A stretch of DNA of 64,000 nt from Candidula unifasciata (Eukaryota > Mollusca > Gastropoda > Stylommatophora > Geomitridae): contig CAJHNH020008013.1 in assembly GCA_905116865.2 (NCBI GenBank), forward strand, positions 137,690 to 201,689, in the 5' to 3' direction. A program made the translations under genes and the position numbers. The notes beneath the pieces are model-generated. The model saw only the letters and a program-made list of their open reading frames with translations. It was not told the origin of the DNA and made no database searches. Positions 17,775-29,000 of the stretch are shown one piece after another; positions within the stretch are counted from its first letter, which is position 1, and every line of letters begins with the position of its first letter.

Positions 17775-17900
17775 CATTGAAATATATAAAACCGAACGAA
17801 AAGTAGATCAGCGAGCTTCACAATATAACAGACACAATCAAAACGTGAGCGTTGTCGCTACAGAGCGTTCATCATCACATACATAAATCATACAAGACAA
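17775..17900 (-). repeat. Repeat P copy 1 with hammerhead-like core
   Basis: Aligns with 35925-36060 (aaccgaa.gaaaa.tagatca, tgagcttcaca.tataaca, cgttgtcgct..agcgttcatcatca). On the minus strand a TGATGA box is followed by a short hairpin and ACAACG. A relic; see the hammerhead finding. Confidence 0.55.
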
Positions 17901-17929
17901 AACCATGCTGAAAAACATGCTAGGAATGG

Positions 17930-18244
17930 ATGGTTTTAGAGAACTATAGGGTATGATTAAACAGTGTATCATAATAGTGATTAGCGTATGAGCATACCAG
18001 CCAAAACAATTCGCACTATTATACATTTATACAACGGTTGAGAATGTGCACTGCACATTGAAAACGGTCTATGTTACTGGTTTTTGGTGGAAACGGGAGC
18101 GAAACAATACTGCACCCTATCTCCCGTGTTTTGAATAGCAATTTGACTGGATAATGAAAAAATGTTGCGAAGGCACTATTTGCATTGAGTGAGTAGAGCA
18201 GACAACAGGAAGATATGGATTTCGCAGATGATATTATTCTCTTA
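17930..18244 (+). mobile_element. LINE RT relic, interrupted at its catalytic box
   Basis: Aligns with 31620-31855 (accagccaaaa, atgtgcactgcacattgaaaa, ggtggaaacgggagcgaaac, then gatttcgcagatgatatt). FADDI is the RT active-site box. The element resumes at 19183 after an unidentified insertion. Confidence 0.7.
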
Positions 18245-19182
18245 TATGTTTGGGCTATGTAAATGTGTGCGGGTGTGTGTGTGTGTTAAAAAAATTGTTT
18301 TAACCACTGTGCGTTTGAGTATGCGTGCTGAACTTTAGTAAAACAGTGAGCTGGTATTTTGGCTACAGAACACCAGTAGCACACACATATCTTCTCGTAG
18401 GGCGTCGGCAGTCCGAAACCCAAGTTCTAGGTGTCTCCTTCGTGCCAAAGAACTGCATGGCTGTTGGGTGAACAGTCGTTAACGAAGGCAGTCCGGTCGT
18501 TGTTAGGGCGACTCTTGCTGGTAGATGTTATGTTACTTCCCCAGCTAACAGTGAGAGTACAGCTGGGGTGACCGTTTATTAACCCTTACATAAAGCTTCA
18601 GGTCAAAATAGACGCGAGGCACGGCCACTGTTTTGAGCCGTGGCAAATTTGTTGCTTTTGCCAGTCGGTGGCCGTTGCATTTGTGCTCCATTTGTAGACT
18701 GGAAGGATATAGTTTCGTTGCCCTGCTTCTGAGTTGAGTGCATGGCGTAACACTGTGAGCTACGGATTTCTTTTAGAATGTTTCTCGACTGCGACCAACG
18801 TGGTTGTGTGAACTGTAGATTCAGAAAATGGCGCGATGCCGGTTGTCACAATATTGGTGGCGCCATTATGTGATCAAAGTTGATCGCGTGTGCAGCTGCT
18901 GATCTGTTGGTAACTTCTGCTAGTCACTAGTGCTACCGTCCACGATGAACTGAATTTCTAACGTCGGACTGTTTGTGTTAGCACTTCGAATGGCTACCGT
19001 ATGCTTTTAATGCGTGTGGATGCTATTGCATGTGTTTAGACAGCAGTATGTCAATCTTTCCACAAGGGACTGTGTGTGATAAACATTCTGTGTGTTTTTC
19101 GTTGGCACAGGAGCGGAGCAACTATGGCGGGGGAGGGGGGGGGGAGACCCGTTTGTTATGAAGCTGAAACTAAGATTATCTG
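18245..19182. mobile_element. Unclassified ~938-bp insertion inside a LINE
   Basis: Inferred from the break in the RT relic. The sequence before (attctctta, 18236-18244) and after (attctttta, 19183-19191) matches at 8 of 9 bases, as a target duplication. The insert is less AT-rich than its surroundings and has a G-rich run near 19130. No coding region or terminal repeat was recognised. Confidence 0.55.
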
Positions 19183-19420
19183 ATTCTTTTAATTGAAAAC
19201 AACAAAGACATGCAAAGAAAAACAGACGATTTGACGTTGACAGCATCAAAAATAAGACTAAACATAGGTTATGAGAAAGAAAAGTGGACAACTTTAAGTG
19301 ACATTTGCGAGCAGATAACCACCGACGACATCATGTTTTGGGGACTTCACAGCCAAAGGTCGACTATGGAACAATACGACTGTCAACATACATCACTGGA
19401 AAAAAATTCTTATGTCTGAG
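19183..19420 (+). mobile_element. Continuation of the interrupted LINE RT relic
   Basis: Aligns with the sequence after the SINE in the 31.4-32.8 kb LINE: aacaacaaagacatgca, aaagacgattt, agcatcaaaaataagactaaa, tatgagaaa. It reads DDLTLTASKIRLNIGYEK, an RT palm region. Confidence 0.65.
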
Positions 19421-19639
19421 TTATGGAGTTTTCATATTGTTGTCGACTTTTCGAATTATTTTCTGATGAACATATATTTGAGCCATGTCAGTAAATGAAA
19501 ACCAAGCAGAAAATCAAATGGAGGTTACTTCAGCGCTTCTATTTAAAAAACAACGCTCCAGCTACGTTTACCAAATTTTATAACATCTAAGCAGAAGCAA
19601 ATGTCGAATTAGCTGAACATTATTTTTTTTTTAACAAAT

Positions 19640-19730
19640 AAATTGCTACCTAAATCTGTTTCTTTTACTGCATTTTGTTACATGTTAGGTTTTTAGTGGG
19701 CCGCAAATGCGAAAGGTTTGAGGAACACTG
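19640..19730. mobile_element. hAT-like 3' terminus upstream of MAU2
   Basis: ttttagtgggccgcaaatgc then gaaaggtttgaggaacactg looks like the inner GGCCGC box and CAGTG..CTCAAACC end typical of many hAT MITEs. It ends 98 bases before the MAU2 ATG. The other end was not found. Confidence 0.5.
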
Positions 19731-19828
19731 CTCTTATCAGTTCACGCCATCGTGAGCCAGGACGTACACCACGCACTCAACAACACAACATCCCTTGTTT
19801 ACTGCACGGAGCCATACACTTAACCAAC

Positions 19829-20071
19829 ATGGCGTCTTCAAACCGTACACAAGGAGAGCAACCTTGGTATATAGCCCTTGTCGGTCTTGCTGAGCATTTT
19901 AGGACTTCAAATCCACCAAACATCAGATTATGTATTCACTGCCTGCAGTCGGTATTTAACTTTAATCCTCTGCCCCATGTAGTAGAAGCACGGACTCATC
20001 TGCAGCTTGGTAACATTCTCTTGACGCACGCAAAAAATACGGATATAGCCAGAACACATCTGGAAAAAGCG
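19829..20071 (+). CDS. MAU2: MAU2 exon 1 (residues 1-81)
   Basis: Starts [19 protein letters not shown] and ends ARTHLEKA before donor gtaaga. Human MAU2 begins with an Ala/Gln-rich stretch before WYLALLGFAEHFRTS; here that leader is reduced to about 11 residues, which accounts for most of the length difference. Confidence 0.95.
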
Positions 20072-23000
20072 GTAAGAAAAAGCTAAACTTACAATTCACT
20101 AAGTATAAATTATATAAAAAAATAATAAAATAGATACCCACAAGCATTCTTGTTATTTAGTAATGAATAAACAGTTTCGGTTGAAAGTGTGAAACTACCA
20201 AAATGGCATAATTGTAAAGATATGTTGGCTATCTTCCGAATAACGGTCCCAAATTATCGAGGCAGAAAATTAAAATATACCCTAACACTACTAACAGGGC
20301 CTCAGTCACGTGTCAATTGCGCACTTACGGCGACTTAAATTGCTCACTTCCGCCACCGCCGAGGGTATCCCGCACGCCGCTCACGCGGCGTGGATTGGGG
20401 CTAAGCTAAACTAGATGGCTGGGACTCATGAACAGCAGCTACGGCATTTCCTGCAGCTGCCTTGATGTTTGATTTGCCACTCGGCGGTGGCGGAAAGTTC
20501 CCGAAAGTGCGCAAGTGGCACGTGACTGAGGCCCTGTTAGGGTGTATTTTCTGCCTCGATAATTTGGGACTGTTATCAGAAGATAGCCAACATATCTTTA
20601 CAATTACGCCATATGTTTCAATTCATTGTTTGTCTACAGACTAAAACTAGACTTATTAGATAATTAGACTAAGTCTTAGAGACTGAGAGGCGATAATTAC
20701 TAAACTAACTTAACTAATCTCAACAAACACTTAGGCTTTAAAAAAAAAATATCTTCCCTGCGTGGGTTCTGGGGCTTTATTGTGGGGGGGGGGGGGAATA
20801 AATCCACTGCCTCCTCAACAAGCATGTCATAAGATAAGAAACTGTGCTATCTTCCTAATAACGGTCCCAAATTATCGAGGCGGAAAATATACCCTAACGG
20901 GCCTGAATCACATGTAAATTTCTGACTTCTGCCACCACCGAGAGTATCTCCCACAGCTGCTAAGCACGGCGTGGATTGGGGCTAAACTAGATGGCTGAAA
21001 CTCATGAGCAAATAAAATGAAGGAAGATGCAGTAGCTGCTGCTCGTGAGTCCCAGATATCTAGTTTAGCCCTAATCCACACCGCGTGGGAGATACTCTCG
21101 TTGGTGGCGGTAGTCGCTGGAAGTGCGCAATTTAAGTTGCTGGAAGTCTGCAATTTACATGTGACTAAGGCCCTGTTAGGGTATATTTTCGGCCTCGATA
21201 ATTTGACAAGATAGCGGGACATCTTTTTCGCCCGTTAGGACGAATAGTGTTTTCGCCACTAGTTATGTGTTTAATGTGATATTTTGGAACGTAACGTGGT
21301 TCTGGGCCGTGCTACGGAGTTTGGTGCACGAGTGCCCAGTATCCTATCGGCGTTACATCAGCGTCTTGTGGTGAAATTTCATTCATGGAAACTGTGCAAC
21401 GGGAGACAAGAACAAAGATCGGCAAGCATGCTTGTGCCGGCTGGAAACGTTTAAAATGTAATAGGCTGAGCATAAAATATGTTCGTCTGTTATACTGGAA
21501 CTGTGTTTCGTTTAATCAGAGACGGCCCATTCTTGAAAAGCTTCTTTGCGGTAATGACATCGAAACCTTACAGGAAACACATCTAGGAGACGAGACAGTT
21601 AAAGTTGCGGGTTTTCAGTGCTTCTACGACTGGCGGCATCTCAGTCAGGTCATTATGGTTTGCGACAGCATGAAAGCATCCGAAGTGGACATGTCTGAAT
21701 GGAACAGTGACGACCTGCAGGTGCACGCAGTAAGAGTGCTGGCCCCTCGCCAAATTTACGATCGTTAATGTTTACGCATGTAACGGGAAGGTTGACATGC
21801 GGCAGTGGCAACGTTTGTTTGCGACCGGGGAAAAAAACATCATTTATTGCGAAGATTTCAACGCCAAGGACAGACAATGGTGTAATGTCATAACCAATAA
21901 ACAGGGGGAAGATCTGGAGGAGGCGCTAGTATCTGCTGAACTAGTATGTTTAAATGACGGACAGGTCACTAGAATAGCCACTCGACCAGGTGACTCTGAC
22001 AGTGTGATTGACTTGGCTCTAGTGCCGCCAACCACCTGCCCTGTGTTGGGCTATCCTCCGAATAACAGTCCTAAATTATCGAGCCGGAAAATATACAATA
22101 ACAGGGCCTCAGTCACGTGTCATTTGCGCACTTCTGTCGTCTTAAATTGCACAATTCCGGCGACTTCCGCCACCACCGAGAGTATCCCCCACGCCGCTCA
22201 TGCGAATTGGGCACAGCCAAGCATGAGAAGCAAACTGGACTCACACGAAGTCTTGTTAACCAACAAAGGACTGGTACTTTTAATATTAACCGCTTGACGC
22301 TGATGGATATGTTGAGAGGGGAATCTGAGCGCCTATGAATGTGTCCGGGGTGCCGTGAAGATAATCTAACTTATAACTCATAAGATAAAAGTAGACTAAT
22401 TGTGGCTTCCTGTGCATCTGCCTAAGAGACAAGGAGTCGACAACAGCCTGCATACAAATAAGTCAGATCTCATGTTATCCACCCTTCTTAGTTTTCAAAT
22501 TCATATCACAGGTCGGAATAGTCACATGTTTTTGTGTGTGTGTGTGTGTGGATTACCCGTATGTATGCCCCAACCTATTCCAATATGTGACTTTTATACG
22601 TGTCCAAAAACCATGAAAGCTGTTTTTAAAATAAACCGTTTGGAATGGAAATTAAACCTTAGTACTGGAGGATTATTAAATTGTTGGAACGCATTCACTA
22701 ACCACAGAGCCACACAAAAATGTAATTAGGCAAATTGGAGTTAATATGGATTTAATTTTCTTTAATGCTGATGGTATATCTTAGATTGAACTGCACTAAT
22801 TGAGGTCTCTGTCACATTTCTTTTTAAATCTATGCCAGAGGGGACAAGTAGGAGTTTCAAAATGATAAAAATTCAATGCATAATCATGCTGGAGAGAGTA
22901 TGAGACACTGAGAGCAGTGTTCTAGTTATGCTGAGCTATGACCGCAGGAATTGGCCAGCAATTGCTGCAGAAGCAGAAACTCCACAAATGATTCTTGACA

Positions 23001-26000
23001 TTTCCCGCTTAGGTGATGTGATCATCTATACAGATGGCTGTGTGGTAAGAGCTAACAAAAAATGCGTGGGGAGTTCATTGCAAATACTCATGTTCGACAC
23101 TTAGTGCAACAAAGTGTGGGGGCTGAGTGATCTCGGGCACGGCGTCCGCCTGGAGTGCTGGAAGTCCCATGTTCAGGCCTTTTTGAAGTTTGTGATTTTT
23201 CACGTGGACTTCTAGTAATTTTCCCTGGTCTCTTGGTAATAAGATCGGATGCCCGTGTGTATTGTTGCACACGAAAAAAAATCCTTTGGTAATTGGAAAT
23301 CGAAAAGAGTAGCCTAACAGCGCTGCCTGGGCAAAATTTGGAGTTAAAAATATACCCAAAGTATTTTAGAATCCTCACCAGTGCTACAGAGTTCATTCAC
23401 TACGCTGAGATTCTTCAGACTCAGGCTTGAGTTAAAAGTAGAAGAGCACTTACTGTCCTTGTACCATGGTGTTGATCCGTTGTTTAAACCAATCCAAACT
23501 AAGCATATGATATCACATCTAATTTCAGAATAGAGATGGAGGCAGTCAGTGTAGTCTTCCGCTGGCTTAAGAACCAACTGCGCATGCATGCTGTGATTCT
23601 AACAAACCTACAAAGTATGTTGAGAAAGGTGGAAACACATGCTCTGTGCAAAGTGGCTAGGACACCTCAAAGGTTTCTGGTAGTTAGCATCCCATTCTGG
23701 TGTGTTAGGAAAGGAACAGGTAGACTGATTCTGCACCACCTGCTGAACTTATACATGACAAGCTTGAGTATTATTATGATCTGAAAAGAATGATAGAGCT
23801 TGGATTTGCCAGGGGATCTGGCTGAATCTCTACACTCAGAGGAAAGGCAAGATGGATATATATACTCAGACTGCTACTGGAACCCGTGGAATTGGAACAC
23901 TATGCTGGCTGCTGAAGATGGGGATAGAGTGCTTTAGGGAATGTTCTGAGCACTGTGGTGTAGGTTTTTAACTCATCATTGAGGTGGATTTTTTATAATT
24001 GACATGTTTCCAGTCAACCCAACTTAACATGGGTACCAGGGAAGGTCCTGGTAGTAAAGGTAGTTAGCATGATGTTAGCCACCTCGCCCATCATGTGCCA
24101 GTTGATCTATTAAAATTTGGATCTAGCACCATATAGTGAATGCAGAAATGGCATTGTGGAGGTTTTTTGTTTACCTTTACTATGTAAAGTTCCTCCTTTT
24201 GAAGCAAACAGTTTTATATAAGATAAGAAAGCCAGTTACCTGTCAGCATGCCAACCACGTGGCCATGTTACCATTCTGGAAAAGCAATGGACCATGCCGA
24301 TGTTCTCAGTGCTCTCAAAGAGGCATGAAAAGTGGATGATTCAGTAAACTGTGATAAATGGGTAAACATTGACAAGACTGCAAGATCTTGATGTTAAAAA
24401 AAAAAAAAAGAATTTGTAGGCAATGTACTTGCCAAAGAAGAATGATGAACTAACACAGAACTGATGTTGTCAGTAGTCACACATTGAGGGAGATACGGAA
24501 AATGGAATCGGTTTGCTTATGGACTTTTCCAGTGTTTACTGAAAATGATCGGTCTATTAAGTTACTGACTGACTGTGCCAACCTTCTTTGGTTGGCTCTT
24601 ATCACAGGCATGCTAGGTTAAAGTGTTGCTGTTCTGAGCTTCCTTTATGGGCCCCAGTTTCACACCAAAAACTGATAAAATAGGATCATATTTTTGTAAA
24701 CCAATCAGCCTTCGATGGTTGATATGCTAAACATCGTGCTGGCTGCCTTTACTTCCCAGGAATTTTACTTGCCACCTATATTAGACTGGGTTCTCCTGGC
24801 ATTATTAAATATTTTTACTTTGTGCACATTCAAACCCAAGACCTTCAGACTGGCGTATGACCATAACTAATATAATCTATGTAAATAAAAATATTTGTTC
24901 ATTTGCTCCTAATTGTTAAGCTCCAAAAGTTCTTACTGATTGCTTTGAAATTCTCACGCAATGTTGCATTTCGACTATGTGCTGGTTTTGTGTTTGTTTT
25001 TTGTTATCTACTATTATATGGTGATACATCTGTGACAGGTAAAAAAAACTATCTTTTACCTTTTCGAATGAGCCACCAGATGATCTAGATCTCCGATCTA
25101 AAAATACCCCAAACGTCAATTTGACCCTTGACCTCCAAGCATGCGACTTGGCCAAAAATACCAACCCTAACTGTTCCACCTTTGATCAAATACTACAAAC
25201 TGTCAGTAATGGGCTTCAACATTGCTACCAGGTGAAAGATCTGCCATCTGTTGGATGTAAAGGCAAAAAACACACTTCAATCCTTCTGTGAGGAAGACAG
25301 GAGTAGTCAATGGATTGGGGGACGAGGGGGAGGGGTGGTGGTGATGACATAAACTATTAACTGAGAGAGCTTAAAACATGATTTTAAAGTTTTCATTTTT
25401 TTCATTTTTTAATTATTTATATTTTAATAGCACTATTTTGTTTGTTTAAAAAGTACAAAAAGCTTTAGTATGTGATAAAACAAATAACCGTTTTTTAGGG
25501 GTCTGAATCTATCTATTGTCTTCTTCACTTTTACCGGGTTGCAGCCCAGTGTCGTGGTTTAAAATATTTGTTTTGTGCCTCTCGCGTGATTTGAGTGACA
25601 GTTTTCTGGATCTTTTGGCCGTATTCAGCTACTCCATCTATCCATTTTTTCCTGGGTCTTCCTCTGGCCTTTCTTCCTGATGTTCTATTGTAAAAGGCCT
25701 TATAGGCAATCTGATCCGGTTGCATTCTTACTAAATGGCCAAACCACTTCATTCTCTGTCTTTCAATATGTTCCATGCATGCTCTTGTTCCAACTTTGTC
25801 TCTAATGCTGACGTTTGTGACTGTCTCTTCGTGTATTGTTGGTGACTCTTCGGAGACATCGCATTTCACACGTAGTTATTTTTTTTAAAATACACCATAA
25901 ATCTTGAGCAATGGTGCTTGAACAAACAAATCCCCTACCGGCTTGCTGGGCCTGTCGTTGGATCATCGTTGGGGGTCTGAATAATACAGTTTAAATGACC

Positions 26001-29000
26001 ACTAATATAAAGACACAGTTATGTATTGCATGTTGTAGAGTCTGCAAACGAAACTCTATATCTGCACATGATTGCGAATGTAACCGTATTAGATATGAGC
26101 GCTTTGTTTTCTTTCTTTTCCATTTAGCCATACTGAGCCACAGCAATGCGTGGTGGGGTACAGCTAGTAGACAAAATAAAAATTATGAGTCTGATGCCAT
26201 ATCTTCAATGTTTTTTGACTTTCTAATGGACTTAAATATTCATAATTTTATAGCAGTTTGCCATTTAGTGTATCCAATAATGTATTCCATTCATGATTTG
26301 ATTGCAACAACTACTTCAAGGAGCGAAAGGAGGGGGGGGGGGGGGGAGTTAGTCAAAGAAGAGGGCAAAGAAAAAACTAAAAGGACAAGAAATGGACAGA
26401 ACTAAGTTATCACACACTTGTTCATCAAGTGGAAGGCAGAGAAAGATGGTGGGTTTGGAATATTAGTGCTTCCATCTATACACCTGCGCGACCCAAATAG
26501 GTCAAGGGTTATGTTATGTTAATTGTTATACAGATTATTAGTCAGTAAAATAGACTAAAAATTACTCTATGTATTGTTCAATTGAATTTTTTTGTCTTTC
26601 TTTTTTCAGTGGTCCATTTCTTTAACTGTATCCTAAAATGGTGAAGTTTTTCTGTTTTAGCAAGGGTTTTGCATTTGAAAATAATATAGAACTAATTTAC
26701 TTTGTATTGTATGTTTTAAGAAATAGTAGTTGATGTGGTAATAGTAATTTAAACAATAATATCCTATTTAACCCATCTGGTTTATAAATGGCTTTTTTGT
26801 CTCTTTTTACTATTTAATATTGCATAAATCACATATAAATTGTAACAGATTGTAATCGTATAGATGGCCCAGGGAATCGTGGGGTGCAGTCTCGGTGTGC
26901 GTACACAACACGGGTGACTGGGAAGACTGAAAGAAAAAGTCAGGCATTCAGTTGAACTACTTCTAGCATGACGCTGGAGATAGCAGCTGTCACAAAGGCA
27001 CTTTAATGGCTAGCAGAATAGAATGCAGCTACACATTATTTGTTACAGACTCAATGAGCATACTTAAGAAGATCTATACTGGCAAACTCTGACTAGAATA
27101 GGTTGACAGAATCCGGATGTCCCGCCTTAAAAAACTTACTTGGCTGTACACACTAGGAAATGCCAGGATGGAAAGAGCCAACAGACTGGAAGTGGCATGT
27201 CTGCAGTGGTTTAAGGAGGAAAAAGTATGGACAGGGGAGACATACTGAATGCACTGCTTTCTGGAGATTTTGAGATGAAAGAGTTAGAGACAAACATTAT
27301 TACTGGGTACTTGAGCATGGAGACACTGAGATAGCTGCTACATCAGAGGATGAAGCATAAGTGGGTCGGACCAATGTGCTAGGATGTGGATTTTTTAACA
27401 AGCAATATCGATTTTTTTTTAAAAATGCACTTTTTAAACAATTGTGATAATTATACATGCATAAGATTGTAAGTAATAATAAATGCAGTTACTGCACTGC
27501 TGGTGTGAAATGTTAGATCTTCACATATCCTAGGCCATGACATACAATATGGGGTAGCCATTTCCCTTTCTGATCTGCTCTCCTTCCCAGAAAATTGTCT
27601 GGATTTAGTTTTAAAGAGGCAGGAGAGACAAAATACTCTTATCTCTGCTGATGATTGAACTCAGACGAGTGTCTGACATAATCACCAGGATCCTGGATCA
27701 AGTCACTGTTCTTGTCTCGCTTCCACCCATATGGATACGCTGTTCAGGTATTTATATCTTTGGCTTCCTCTTGCTCTCTTTCTATCAATGTTGCCAGTGG
27801 TTACTAAGTTCTTGCGGTCATTCCTTCTCATAACATGTCCGATAACACACTGTCTATGTCTAATTTTCCTAATTAGTTTATGACTTGATCTGTCTCAAAA
27901 AGGACTGACTGATTGGTTTATCTATCATCACATGATATTCTTTGCATTCTTCTCAAAAATGCATCTCTGCTGTGAGTCAGTGTTTTTTCAGCTTGTCTGT
28001 TTATTGCTTGTCTCTCACATGCAAATAACAAACAGTTTCTGTAAAGCACTTTAAAACTCTTTTCTGGTTGCATTTGACACTTTTTGGGGGAAAGTCAAGT
28101 CTGATCTTCCATTTTTGGACTTATTCCAGAATTTTCTGGGGATTCCAGAACTTGAGTTTTGCGTGCACAACCATTTTACAGATTGCCTTACTGTTTATTG
28201 CTGGCCTTTCAGGCAGATCACTCTGATTTCAACGGAAAAATCCGAATTAGTTGCATTTTACGACAAGCTTTTTTTTTTTTTTTTTTTGAGGTTAGGGGGA
28301 GCTGTATTTTAGTTCCCCCTAAAATGGGGCCCAGGAATCCACATATGGAGCATCTTGCTGAAGACCACTTTTTGACTGAGGATTCTTGTTCTGATTTCTG
28401 AGAGGTATCTTGCCTAAGTTATCTTCTGGTACTGAAAGAGTTTAGCAAAGCAGCAGTCAGATTAGCATTAGTGTTTGCCCATAAATGTAAACAAGAAACA
28501 CCTTCTCTGTGCATTTGTATTGGACACTCTTGTAACACTTGTTAAGCTCTCATTGTATAAATTCTAGTTACATCCACCAGTGGCTCATCTTTATCATTAT
28601 AGAAGCCCTTGCCTTTGCTGTGTGTTCCAGGATAGTTTTACCACTAGCTGAGGAGTAGACAGCATTATCAAGGATTATTGTTTTGCTTTATATGTATAAG
28701 AGATAGAGACTAGAGTTCTCACTTCTTGGCTGCTTATAAACTGCTGATACATTGTGTGTTTGTATGCAGGAAGGAAGTAATAGTATTTGTTGAATAGATT
28801 TAATATTTTTGTTTTAGTTGTTGAATGTCAGATTTATTTTAATTTGTTTCAAAACTAATTTGAAAGTCATAGTCCTTAACATTTGCTAAGATTCCCCATA
28901 TTGACGATGTTCGGTTTGAATCGGCAAGTGTTCTGGCTCAGATGTACACAGAGAAACAGGTAGGTCACAGTCATGATACACTGATAATAAATAATAGCTT

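Noticed and set aside
19718..19828. N-terminal extension of MAU2 exon 1
   Set aside because: The frame is open upstream but contains no ATG before 19829, and the extension has no family likeness.
25527..25872. Host gene encoding a 112-residue basic protein
   Set aside because: The [11 protein letters not shown] and MKWFGHL blocks are LINE C-terminal sequence, and a decayed copy lies at 33240-33610.
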